From positions 1 to 61,086 of the forward strand of contig JAFDVU010000014.1 of the NCBI GenBank assembly GCA_018268835.1: 61,086 nucleotides of DNA, in the 5' to 3' direction. The position numbers were made by a program, and so were the translations under genes. The notes under the pieces were generated by a model that did no database searches, was not told the DNA's origin, and saw nothing but the letters and a program-made list of their open reading frames with translations. The first letter of the stretch is position 1, and the number at the start of each line of letters is the position of its first letter. This document shows, piece by piece, positions 32,653-41,442 of this stretch. This stretch comes from Acidobacteriota bacterium. Its GTDB lineage: Bacteria; Acidobacteriota; Terriglobia; Bryobacterales; Bryobacteraceae.

Positions 32653-34515
32653 ATGATCGACGCAACCTGGGCGGAACGCGCCCTTCTTCTGGTCCTGCTG
32701 CTGGTTTCCCTCGGACTTTTCTCGTGGCGGTTTCGCAAGGTCGTTCGCATCCTCCAGGGTGCGCGGCCGACGACGGACTTCACTCTCGCGCCGATGGGGC
32801 CGCGCATCCGCCGCTTCCTGTGGGAGGTGATGCTGCAGGGCAAGGTGATCGAGCAGCGGCCGCTGCCCGGCCTGGCGCATGCCTTCGTTTATTGGGGCTT
32901 CCTGGCTTTCGCGCTGATCACGATTAACCACCTGGCCACGCCCTTCGGCCTGCGCTTCCTCACGCCGGAATCGGCCTTCGGCGGCTTCTACTTCGGCTTT
33001 GTCGCGGTGTGGGCGGTGGCGGTCGCGATCTCCATCACAGGCCTTTTCGTGCGCCGCTTCGTGGTGCGTCCGGTGTGGCTGGGGAAGGTGTCGCCAGAGA
33101 GCGGCGTGATCGCCGGCCTGATCCTGGCCCTGATGCTGACCTATCTCGCGGGCCTCTGGATGGGCGATGAGACGCCTGCCGGGCAGGCGGTGTGGTGGGC
33201 GCACACGGCGTCGCTGTTGATCTTCCTGCCGCTGATTCCGCACACGAAGCATCTGCACCTGGTGCTCAGTCCGGCAACCGTGCTGCTCAAGCGCGACGGC
33301 TTCAGCCGCGTTCCGCCGCTGGCCGGCGACGAGGATTTCGGACTCGACACGGGCAAGGACGTGACCCGCATCGACGCGCTACAGGCCTTCTCCTGCGTGG
33401 AGTGCGGGCGCTGCACGGAACATTGTCCCGCGGCCAATACGGGTAAGGCGCTGAACCCGAAAGAGGTGATTCTGGGGCTTCGTGGCTACCTCAACGAACA
33501 CGGCGCGGGCGCCGAGGCGCCGCTGTTGGGCGCGCACCTTTCCGAGGAAGCGGTGTTTCAGTGCACCACCTGCGGCGGCTGCGAGTTTCAGTGCCCCGTG
33601 GGCATCCAGCATCTGCCGGTGATCATCGGCCTGCGCCGCGGCGCGGTCAATACCGGGAAGTGGGAGAACGATTTCGGCGGCAAACTGTTCCTCAACCTGG
33701 AACGCTACGGCAACTCACTCGGATTCGCCGCCGGCGAGCGGCAGAAATTTATCGAGAAGAATCAACTTCCTTACTACGACGGCACGCAGGAGTACTGCCT
33801 GTGGCTGGGCTGCATGGGCGCTTACGATCCGCAGGGGCGCGAGATCGTGCTCGCCTTAACGCGTGTGCTGCGCCACGCCGGGGTGACGTTCGGCGTACTG
33901 CGCAAGGAGAAGTGCACGGGCGATCCGGCACGGCGGCTAGGCAACGATCTGGCGTTCACGCAGGTGGCGGAGACCAACATCGAAACCATCAAGGCGGCGA
34001 ACGTGAAGAAGATGGTGTCGATCTGCCCGCACTGCGTGCGGACGATTTCCACCGACTGGCGCGAAGCCGGCGCCACGTTCGACATCGAACACCACAGCGA
34101 ACTGCTGGCGCGGCTGGGCGGGAAACTGCCCGAGGCGGCCGGTGCGAACGAGCGCGTGGTGTACCACGACCCCTGCTACCTGGGGCGCTATCGCGAGAAG
34201 TACGAGGAGCCGCGCGCGGTGATCGGACGGACGGCCGAGGTGGTGGAGGCGCGGCGGTCTCGCGAGCGCTCGTTCTGCTGCGGCGCCGGCGGCGGGCAGA
34301 TGTTCCTCGGCGAGGAGCAGGGCAAGCGGGTCAACGTGGAGCGCGCCGAGGAACTGGCGGCGACGGGCGCGGGAGTGATCGGCACCGCGTGCCCGTTCTG
34401 CCAGAGCATGTTCCGCGCGGCGCTGGACGGCGCGGCGGCGCCGCCGAAATTGCTGGATATCGCGCAGATCGCGGCGGCATCGCTTCCCGCGAGGATTCCC
34501 TCCAGCGAAGTGTGA
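32653..34515 (+). CDS. Membrane Fe-S oxidoreductase (NarI-like + two 4Fe-4S + CCG domains)
   Basis: A 620-residue fusion protein. The N-terminal third has about five membrane helices with several His, resembling a cytochrome b/NarI subunit (about 5-205). Two 4Fe-4S motifs follow: CVECGRCTEHCP (248-259) and CTTCGGCEFQCP (304-315). The rest has two heterodisulfide-reductase CCG domains (CLWLGCMG, YHDPCYLGRY, CCGAGGGQMF, CPFCQSMF) that could bind a non-cubane cluster. This architecture matches membrane enzymes that pass electrons from electron-transferring flavoprotein to menaquinone (EMO-like), or related DsrK/HdrD proteins. No etfAB genes are adjacent, so the donor is inferred. Confidence 0.85.
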   Translation: MIDATWAERALLLVLLLVSLGLFSWRFRKVVRILQGARPTTDFTLAPMGPRIRRFLWEVMLQGKVIEQRPLPGLAHAFVYWGFLAFALITINHLATPFGLRFLTPESAFGGFYFGFVAVWAVAVAISITGLFVRRFVVRPVWLGKVSPESGVIAGLILALMLTYLAGLWMGDETPAGQAVWWAHTASLLIFLPLIPHTKHLHLVLSPATVLLKRDGFSRVPPLAGDEDFGLDTGKDVTRIDALQAFSCVECGRCTEHCPAANTGKALNPKEVILGLRGYLNEHGAGAEAPLLGAHLSEEAVFQCTTCGGCEFQCPVGIQHLPVIIGLRRGAVNTGKWENDFGGKLFLNLERYGNSLGFAAGERQKFIEKNQLPYYDGTQEYCLWLGCMGAYDPQGREIVLALTRVLRHAGVTFGVLRKEKCTGDPARRLGNDLAFTQVAETNIETIKAANVKKMVSICPHCVRTISTDWREAGATFDIEHHSELLARLGGKLPEAAGANERVVYHDPCYLGRYREKYEEPRAVIGRTAEVVEARRSRERSFCCGAGGGQMFLGEEQGKRVNVERAEELAATGAGVIGTACPFCQSMFRAALDGAAAPPKLLDIAQIAAASLPARIPSSEV

Positions 34516-34527
34516 TTACATCGGATA

Positions 34528-35142
34528 GTGGCTCTGCACGCTCTCGATAAAGCCGCCTCGCTCCCGCTGCACTCGCGCACGCCGCTCGAGTGGGGCGCGA
34601 GCGTGCTCGCCGATCCGGTGCGCCTCCTGATCGATCACGCGTTCCTCGAAAAGAAGGCCGCCAACAACGCGCTGGAACTGATGACCCGCTGGCCGCACGA
34701 TTGGGTCGAGGGCTGGGTGGAGACCATGACCGCGGTGGCGCGCGACGAAGCCGCGCACCTCGCGCAGGTCACGCGCCTGCTGATGAAGCGCGGCGGGAGG
34801 CTGGAGCGCGTGCACAAAAATCCCTACGCCAACGCACTGCGCCAACTGGTACGCAAGGGCGGTCCGGGCGAAGTGCTTGACCGGCTGCTGATCTCTGCGC
34901 TCATCGAGGTGCGCTCCTGCGAACGCTTCGCCGTGCTCAGTGCAGCGTCGCCCGACCCCGAACTCGCCGCGTTCTATCGGGCATTGTTCTCGTCGGAGAT
35001 GGGCCACTACAAGGTGTTCCTGCGGCTCGCGCGCAAGGTCTCCGGCCGCGCCGTGGCGGATGCGCGCTGGCAGGAGATGCTCGCAGCGGAAGCGCGCATT
35101 CTCGCGCGGCAGGAACCCGGTCCGCGCATTCACTCGCGCTAG
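34528..35142 (+). CDS. miaE: tRNA-(ms2io6A)-hydroxylase
   Basis: A ferritin-like diiron monooxygenase that hydroxylates the isopentenyl group of ms2i6A37 in tRNA. The diiron ligands are visible as ARDEAAHLAQ (ExxH), the Glu in LIEVRSCERF, and SSEMGHYKVF (ExxH). The N-terminal PLHSRTPLEWG and LLIDHAFLEKKAANNALEL are family signatures. The length of 204 is normal. Translation starts at GTG 34528, 12 bases after the upstream stop, so it may be co-transcribed with the Fe-S oxidoreductase. Its substrate modification occurs on tRNAs reading UNN codons, which would include the tRNA-Leu(UAA) of this window. Confidence 0.93.
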   Translation: MALHALDKAASLPLHSRTPLEWGASVLADPVRLLIDHAFLEKKAANNALELMTRWPHDWVEGWVETMTAVARDEAAHLAQVTRLLMKRGGRLERVHKNPYANALRQLVRKGGPGEVLDRLLISALIEVRSCERFAVLSAASPDPELAAFYRALFSSEMGHYKVFLRLARKVSGRAVADARWQEMLAAEARILARQEPGPRIHSR

Positions 35143-35243
35143 TTACAGCCGGGTGAATCGTGAAGATATAAACAATCGGACATCGGAGTACCTTTCTTCC
35201 CGCGGGCCGACCCACTACAATTGAGGCACCCCGGAGGACCAAC

Positions 35244-37052
35244 ATGTCAGCACCGGCATTATCTCCGCGTCCTTCCTCCAGCGCCCGGCCTTATATGGGG
35301 GCGATTCCCTATTCCGGCGGCGTTACGTTCCGCGTCTGGGCTCCCTTCGCCGACGCGGTGTACGTCGCGGGCGAGTTCAACAACTGGCAACCGCCCGCCA
35401 ACCCGCTCGCCTTCGAGACAGCGGGCTACTGGTCGGTGGATGTGGACGGCGCCGAAGCCGGCCAGCAATACAAGTTCGTTATCTCCCGCAACGGCGAATA
35501 CCTGTGGCGCATCGATCCCTATGCCAAACACGTTACTAACTCCGCCGGCAACGGAATCGTCACCGACAGTTCCTTCGACTGGGGCGATCAGGTCTTCTAC
35601 GCCCCGGCATGGCACGAGATGGTGATTTACGAGATCCACACCGGGTCCTTCAACGACCAGACCCCCGGCAGTCCGGGCTTTTACGATTCCGTGCGCGAGA
35701 AACTGCCCTACCTGCGCGACCTCGGCATCAACACCATCGAGATCATGCCCACCAGCGAGTTTCCCGGCGGCTTCTCGCTCGGCTACAATCCGTGCGACAT
35801 CTTCGCCGTCGAGAGCGATTACGGCGGTCCGCTGGAACTCAAGCGCTTCATCCGCGACGCGCACGCGAACGGCATCGCTGTGCTGCTCGACGTGGTCTAC
35901 AACCACCTCGGGCCCAACGACCTGCCCACCTGGCGCTTCGACGGCTGGTACGAGAACTCGGGCGGCGGCATCTACTTCTACAACGACTGGCGCGGCGGCA
36001 GCCCCTGGGGTCCGCGCCCCGATTACGGGCGCCCCGAAGTGCGCCAGTTCCTACGCGACAACCTGCTGATGTGGGCCGAGGAGTTCCGCTTCGACGGCTT
36101 CCGCTACGACGCCACGTCCTACATCCGCAGCGTTTACGGCGACCACGGCGAACTCGCGGACGGCTGGAACCTGCTGCGCTGGATGAACGACGAGTTACAG
36201 GCCCACCAGGCGTGGAAGATCACCATCTCCGAAGATCTGCGCAACGACGCGTGGCTCACGCGCCCGACCGATTGGGGCGGCGCCGGCTTCGATACGCAGT
36301 GGGACGGCGACTTCGTTCATCCCGTGCGCGCCGCGCTCACCAACCCCTTCGATCAATACCGCGACATGAACGCCGTCGCGCAGGCGCTCTACCATCGCTA
36401 CGGCACCGACGCGCTGGAGCGTGTGGTGTACACCGAATCGCACGACGAAGTGGCCGGCATCAACGCCAAGCAGCGGCTGCCCAGCGATATCGACGGCGGC
36501 AACCCCACAAGCTGGTACGCGCGCAAGCGCTCCATGCTCGGCGGCGCGCTGGTCTTCACCGCGCCGGGAATCCCGCTTATCTTCCAGGGCCAGGAATACC
36601 TCGAGACCGGACCGTGGCGCGATTCCGTTCCGCTCAACTGGGACAATGTTACGCGCAACGCGGGCGTGCTGCGGATGTATCGCGACCTGATCCGCCTGCG
36701 CCGCAACTGGTACGACAACACGCGCGGACTGCGCGGCCAGAACATCAACGTCCACCACGTCAATAACGACGCCAAGGTACTCGCCTTCCACCGCTGGGAG
36801 CAGGGCGGCGCCGGCGACGATGTCGTCGTGGTCTGCAACTTCGCGGACAGCGCCTGGGACAGCTACACGATAGGAGTCCCGCGCGAAGGTTTGTGGCGCG
36901 TCCGCTTCAACTCGGACTCGAATCTCTACAGTGGCGATTTCGGCAACCACGCGGCGTTCGACGCCTACGCGGAGCAGTCCGGCTACGACGGAATGCCGTG
37001 CCGCCTCAGCATCGGTGTGGGCCCCTACAGCGCCGTGATCCTCTCTCAGTAG
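35244..37052 (+). CDS. GH13 alpha-glucan enzyme with CBM48 (branching-enzyme-like)
   Basis: A 602-residue alpha-amylase-family protein. An N-terminal CBM48 domain (about 25-105; VTFRVWAPFADAVYVAGEFN) precedes the barrel. GH13 conserved regions are present: DVVYNH (216-221), the nucleophile Asp 289 in DGFRYDATS, the acid/base Glu 330 in ISEDLR, and Asp 401 in TESHDE. The combination is closest to 1,4-alpha-glucan branching enzymes or trehalohydrolases; the size is smaller than most GlgB enzymes. There is no signal peptide, so it is cytoplasmic. The following gene begins 9 bases after its stop with a GGAG ribosome binding site overlapping the stop codon. Confidence 0.88.
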   Translation: MSAPALSPRPSSSARPYMGAIPYSGGVTFRVWAPFADAVYVAGEFNNWQPPANPLAFETAGYWSVDVDGAEAGQQYKFVISRNGEYLWRIDPYAKHVTNSAGNGIVTDSSFDWGDQVFYAPAWHEMVIYEIHTGSFNDQTPGSPGFYDSVREKLPYLRDLGINTIEIMPTSEFPGGFSLGYNPCDIFAVESDYGGPLELKRFIRDAHANGIAVLLDVVYNHLGPNDLPTWRFDGWYENSGGGIYFYNDWRGGSPWGPRPDYGRPEVRQFLRDNLLMWAEEFRFDGFRYDATSYIRSVYGDHGELADGWNLLRWMNDELQAHQAWKITISEDLRNDAWLTRPTDWGGAGFDTQWDGDFVHPVRAALTNPFDQYRDMNAVAQALYHRYGTDALERVVYTESHDEVAGINAKQRLPSDIDGGNPTSWYARKRSMLGGALVFTAPGIPLIFQGQEYLETGPWRDSVPLNWDNVTRNAGVLRMYRDLIRLRRNWYDNTRGLRGQNINVHHVNNDAKVLAFHRWEQGGAGDDVVVVCNFADSAWDSYTIGVPREGLWRVRFNSDSNLYSGDFGNHAAFDAYAEQSGYDGMPCRLSIGVGPYSAVILSQ

Positions 37053-37061
37053 GAGACTCGC

Positions 37062-38564
37062 ATGGCAGCTACACACTACATCTCCGCCGATCTTGCGTGT
37101 GTCTACGACCGCAATTCGGCCCCCAAGGCGCTGCTGACAACGCTGGCCTGGGGCGATCCGGTGGAAGTTCTGGAAACGGGTTCGAAGTTCGTCAAGATCG
37201 GGCTGACGGTCTTTCGCGAACTGGGCGACGGCAGCCACGAACCCCAATCGGTCGAGGGATTCATCCTTGCCGATCCGGCAAAAGCGGTGCGCCCGCTGGC
37301 GCAGAACCGCGTGCTGAAAGTCGATTTCGTGGACGTGCAGCAGGGCGATGCCGCCGTCCTGGAAACGCCGGGCGGCAAGGTGATGACCATCGACGGCGGC
37401 GATAACAACTTATTCGCGCGCTACCTGGCGGCGCGCTACTCCGGCACCTCGGCGGCGCAACCGCGGGACATCGACTGCATGCTGATCTCGCACGGCGATT
37501 CGGATCACTCCGCCGGGCTGGCCAGCATCCTCCAATCGGAGAAGCATGCCACGGCGAACAAGCGGGCATTCATTCAACCGCGACGGCTCTATCACAACGG
37601 CCTGGTGAAGCGGCCCGACAGCAACCGAAAGGAAACCGAGATGCTCGGGCCGACCGCCGAGCTGGACGGCGCCCTCTACTGTACTGATCTGGAGGACGAC
37701 CTGCGCCAGACTGACAGCGGCGAGATGAATCAGATCTTCCGCGCGCTCCAGACCGCTCTGAAAACGTACGGAGAGCGCGGAGATCTGAAGGTTCAGCGCA
37801 TCGAGCACGGTGACGACGCGTGTTTCCAATTTCTGAGCGACAACGAACCGGTTCCGCTGAGAGTGCAGGTGCTGGGGCCCATCACGCATGGGGTGAACGG
37901 AGGCAAGGGGCTCAAGTTCCTGCGTCAGCCCGGCACGGCCCCGCGGTTGGAGAACGAATCGCTCAGCGTGGAACCGCCTGCCCACGGCGAATACTCCGCC
38001 TCTCATACGATCAACGGTCATTCCGTGGTGCTGCGGTTCACCTACGGCAAATTCGCCTTCCTTTTCGCCGGCGATCTGAACGCGGAGTCTGAGAAGTTCC
38101 TCACACAGGCGCACCGCAACGGCGAACTGGACCTCAACTCCGAAGTCCTCAAGGTGCCGCATCACGGCTCCTCGGATTTTTCGGCGGCGTTTCTGTGTGC
38201 CGTATCGCCCGCAGTCTCCATCGTCTCCTCGGGCGACGAAAGCGAGCGCAAAGAGTACGTGCATCCGCGCGCCAACCTGATGGGCGCGCTCGGCAAATAC
38301 TCGCGCCTTGCCGAACCGCTGATCTTCGTCACCGAACTGGTGGCGTTCTTCAAGATGGTCGGGTGGGCGGCTCCGACCGAAGCCAACACCGCGCGCCGTT
38401 TCTTCGCTTTCGAGCGCTCCGCCTTCGGCATTGTGAAACTGCGGACGGACGGCGATCGCCTGATGGTCTACACCAATAGCGGACTGGCCAAGCTCAAGGA
38501 AGCCTACGCCTTCACCAAGGATGCGACCGGCAGACTCGTGCCGGCGAAGGTCGCCTTCGCCTGA
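37062..38564 (+). CDS. ComEC-like metallo-beta-lactamase-fold protein with N-terminal SH3-like domain
   Basis: A 500-residue protein without signal or membrane helices. The first 75 or so residues look like a small SH3b-type beta-barrel. The metallo-beta-lactamase domain begins near LKVDFVDVQQGDAAVLETPGG. It shows the metal motif SHGDSDHSAG (143-152), the second metal region FLFAGDLN (Gly-Asp), and VPHHGSS near residue 365. These are the marks of the ComEC/Rec2 nuclease-like branch, here detached from the ComEC channel. It is translationally linked to the GH13 gene. Stand-alone members occur in conflict systems and as hydrolases; its substrate is unknown. Confidence 0.8.
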   Translation: MAATHYISADLACVYDRNSAPKALLTTLAWGDPVEVLETGSKFVKIGLTVFRELGDGSHEPQSVEGFILADPAKAVRPLAQNRVLKVDFVDVQQGDAAVLETPGGKVMTIDGGDNNLFARYLAARYSGTSAAQPRDIDCMLISHGDSDHSAGLASILQSEKHATANKRAFIQPRRLYHNGLVKRPDSNRKETEMLGPTAELDGALYCTDLEDDLRQTDSGEMNQIFRALQTALKTYGERGDLKVQRIEHGDDACFQFLSDNEPVPLRVQVLGPITHGVNGGKGLKFLRQPGTAPRLENESLSVEPPAHGEYSASHTINGHSVVLRFTYGKFAFLFAGDLNAESEKFLTQAHRNGELDLNSEVLKVPHHGSSDFSAAFLCAVSPAVSIVSSGDESERKEYVHPRANLMGALGKYSRLAEPLIFVTELVAFFKMVGWAAPTEANTARRFFAFERSAFGIVKLRTDGDRLMVYTNSGLAKLKEAYAFTKDATGRLVPAKVAFA

Positions 38565-38567
38565 GAC

Positions 38568-40196
38568 TCAGCGCTCGTCGGCGAACGAGAATACCGGCGC
38601 GATGTCCACCGGGATGTCGCCGGTCGCGGCGAGCGCGGTCTTCAGGGCGTCCGGCACATTGCCGTACTTCGCAAACCACGCTTCGGCGCGCGCGCGATCG
38701 CCCGCCGCCTCGATGGTGAGCAACTCTCTCGTCAGCGCTGCCAGCGCCGCCGGAGCTTTCGCGTAATTCACGGAGTAGCGCCCGTTCGCAAGGCGGACCG
38801 CGCCGCTCTCCACCAGGTAATTGAACTCCATCAACTCCGCCTTGCTGTGCGCTTCCGCCGCGCCAAACCGCACTGAGCGGAAAATGCCGGCCACGTAGGA
38901 CGCGTAGTATTCCTCGCGCCGGTTCGCCGCGATCGCGCCCTTGCGCATCAGCCACTCGAGGCCGAACATGCCGGTCACATCCGCCTTGGCCTCTTCCAAT
39001 GCCGCGTACGCCGGACCGATGGCTTCGTTGATCGCCACCTGCTTGCCCGCGCGGTGCGCGAACGCCGGGCCGAGACCGTGCGCGATCTCGTGCATCACAA
39101 CCGCGGCCAGGTACCCTTCGGCGCTCGCCAACCTCGCCTGCGCCGGGTCCATCACGCGCGCCGCCACCGGCAGCACGATCTCATTCACTCGCGCATCCAT
39201 GAAATTCTTGAAGAAGATCTGCTTGCTGCCCTTCTCCTGGTGCACGCGCGGATCGTTGGGCAGGTTGTCGGCCACCGCCTGGTACCCGTGCCGCAGCTCG
39301 CCACCGCGGTACGGCACGTCCATCACTTCCATCGGAGCCGCGTGGCCGCGCTTCGAGGGCCGATCCGGCGCCGGCACCGGCAGCGCGTCCTGTATGTCGG
39401 CAACGTAGCGCTGATACAGCGCGAGTTTGCGGCTCTCCGGCTCGTTGCGCACCATCACGGCGGCGCCGTAGAAACCCTTCACGCCGAGCAACTCGTCCGG
39501 ATAGCTTTCATAGGGCGCGAAGATCACGTCGAATTTGGGGTCCTTCAAATCCACCCACGCGAGGTCGCTGGCGTAGTAATCGTCTGTGAGCAGCGCATCC
39601 GCGCGCAGCCGCAGGAACCGCGCGAACGCGGGGTCGTCGCTCAACGCGGCGGCGTCGCGCAACGCCCGCGCCATCGGCTCCGTCAGGTCGCGGTACGCGA
39701 CGTGGTACGGTACGCCCGCCAGTCGCTCGCCGCGCCGCTCCACCACGGTGTAAGGCGCGTAGATCGCCGCGCGATCCCCGGGATGAACCGCCACAGCACG
39801 CTCGATCTCCTCGCGCGTGATTCCGCGCGGATACACCGCGTGCCCGGGCGGCATGGGCGGAGCGCCCGCGAAGGGGCGATTGCCGTCCACCAGGTCCCAC
39901 CGCCCGCCCATGATGCCGAGCAGCTCTTTCAGCGTCTGGTCCGTCGTGGCGCGATACAGGTCGTAACCCTCCGGATCGTACTGCCGCCAGAAGACGCGGT
40001 CGAGCAGTCGCGACGCCTCCAAGAGTTTCTCCACCATCTGCCGTTCGCGCGCGGAGAGCCCGGCGGCGTGAAACGGCATCGCGACCGTCTTCCAGCGGGC
40101 GAGTCGCGCGACCTCGTCACCCGCGCCGCGCGTCTGCGCCACCGCCATCGTGAAAGCCGCCGCGAAGGCGAAGGTCCATCCGGTCCTGAGGGTCAT
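38568..40196 (-). CDS. Exported M49-like dipeptidyl-peptidase III with HExxH motif
   Basis: A 542-residue zinc peptidase with a signal peptide (about 1-21). The zinc site is HEIAH (369-373) followed by GLGP, with the third ligand motif EEAKAD (401-406). DPP III of family M49 usually has a hexapeptide HExxGH and EExRAD; the pentapeptide version here resembles the short-motif bacterial members such as that of Caldithrix. It probably removes dipeptides from oligopeptides in the periplasm. It lies 1 base after the stop of the serine hydrolase, so the two are probably co-transcribed. It is convergent with the ComEC-like gene, with 3 bases between. Confidence 0.82.
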   Translation of the reverse strand: MTLRTGWTFAFAAAFTMAVAQTRGAGDEVARLARWKTVAMPFHAAGLSARERQMVEKLLEASRLLDRVFWRQYDPEGYDLYRATTDQTLKELLGIMGGRWDLVDGNRPFAGAPPMPPGHAVYPRGITREEIERAVAVHPGDRAAIYAPYTVVERRGERLAGVPYHVAYRDLTEPMARALRDAAALSDDPAFARFLRLRADALLTDDYYASDLAWVDLKDPKFDVIFAPYESYPDELLGVKGFYGAAVMVRNEPESRKLALYQRYVADIQDALPVPAPDRPSKRGHAAPMEVMDVPYRGGELRHGYQAVADNLPNDPRVHQEKGSKQIFFKNFMDARVNEIVLPVAARVMDPAQARLASAEGYLAAVVMHEIAHGLGPAFAHRAGKQVAINEAIGPAYAALEEAKADVTGMFGLEWLMRKGAIAANRREEYYASYVAGIFRSVRFGAAEAHSKAELMEFNYLVESGAVRLANGRYSVNYAKAPAALAALTRELLTIEAAGDRARAEAWFAKYGNVPDALKTALAATGDIPVDIAPVFSFADER

Positions 40197-40197
40197 G

Positions 40198-41370
40198 CTA
40201 TTTCGTCCCGTCCACGGCCGCTTCCACCATTTGGATGAACACCTGTTGCGGGCGCGTCATCTCCTCGCCCGTGATTTGCGTCATGAAAACACCCACGATT
40301 GCCTTCCCCTTGTCCGCGTAGGACCACGTGCCGAACGCGCCGCCGTGTCCGAAACTGTCCGTCGGCAACAGGTCGTACGTCGCATCGCCGTCGCGCGGCA
40401 CCGTGAAGGCGAGGCCGTTGCCCGCGCCCAGATTGAACGTGGCGAGCGCGCCGGTGTGCAGTGCGGTCATCACCGCAACGCTGGAGCGCGAGAGCAACCG
40501 TCTCCCCCTGTAGACGCCGCCGTCGAGCATCATCTGGTAGAACGCCGCGACATCGGCCGCGGTCGAATAGAGGCCGAACTCCGGCGCCGGGTACTTCGCG
40601 CCCTTGCGGTAGAGCGTGGGATCGCCGCCGAGTACATCCGGCCCCGGCAGCGTGAGTCTGCCGTGCTGGTGACGATAGAGCATCGCGATGCGCGGGATGC
40701 GCGCCGGCGTCGGGAAGAAGAAGCTGTCGTTCATCCCCAGCGGCGTGAGCAGGCGCTCCTGCATGAACTTCTGGTAGGGCATGCCGGAGACCGCTTCGAT
40801 CACGCGTCCGACGGTCGCGATCGCCATGTTGCTGTAATTCCAATGGGCGCCCGGTTCGGTGCGCAGCGGCAGGGTGGCGAAGAACTTGACGGCGTCGGCG
40901 AGCGGCACCGTCATTTCGTACTCGATCTGTTTGCGAGGTTCCGGCGGCGGATCCGTCTGCATGCCGCTGGTGTGCGTGAGCAACTGGTAGAGCGCGACAG
41001 GCCGGTGCTCGCCCTGCGGACCTGGTTGCGCGGCGAACTCCGGCAGGTAGCGCTCCACCGGATCGGTGAGCACCACCTTGCCCTCCTCCACCAGCATCAT
41101 CAGGGCCGCCGCGGTCATCGGCTTGGTCATGGACATGATTTGAAATATCGCGTCCGTGCGCATGGGCCGGCGCGACTCCAGGTCCTGCCAGCCCACCGCG
41201 CGATGCGCCAGCACCTCGCCGTGCTGCGCGACGTAATATACGCACCCGGGGATCTCGCGCGCCTCGACCAGCGCTTGCATGCGCGGTGCGATCGCGCTCA
41301 GCCGCGCGGTCACCGCGGGCGGTTGAGCCGCACTTGCCGTCAGGGCGAAGAGACACAATGCCAGCCGCAT
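40198..41370 (-). CDS. Exported serine hydrolase, class C beta-lactamase family
   Basis: A 390-residue penicillin-binding-protein-like hydrolase (S12/class C beta-lactamase fold) with a short signal peptide (about 1-15). The nucleophile motif is SMTK (80-83), the second motif Tyr-x-Asn is in WNYSNMAIA, and the third is the HGG variant in FGHGGAFGTW. Residues between, such as YQLLTHTSGM and LLTPLGMND, are typical of esterase EstB/D-aminopeptidase-like members. A true beta-lactamase is possible but these proteins are more often esterases or peptidases. It is the first gene of the leftward pair with the M49-like peptidase and is divergent from the operon at 41443. Confidence 0.88.
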   Translation of the reverse strand: MRLALCLFALTASAAQPPAVTARLSAIAPRMQALVEAREIPGCVYYVAQHGEVLAHRAVGWQDLESRRPMRTDAIFQIMSMTKPMTAAALMMLVEEGKVVLTDPVERYLPEFAAQPGPQGEHRPVALYQLLTHTSGMQTDPPPEPRKQIEYEMTVPLADAVKFFATLPLRTEPGAHWNYSNMAIATVGRVIEAVSGMPYQKFMQERLLTPLGMNDSFFFPTPARIPRIAMLYRHQHGRLTLPGPDVLGGDPTLYRKGAKYPAPEFGLYSTAADVAAFYQMMLDGGVYRGRRLLSRSSVAVMTALHTGALATFNLGAGNGLAFTVPRDGDATYDLLPTDSFGHGGAFGTWSYADKGKAIVGVFMTQITGEEMTRPQQVFIQMVEAAVDGTK

Positions 41371-41442
41371 GTAGACATTGTATTCACGCCGGGAACTTCA
41401 GAGTACGGGTTCTTGGAATGACGCAATTCGGATACACTGTCC

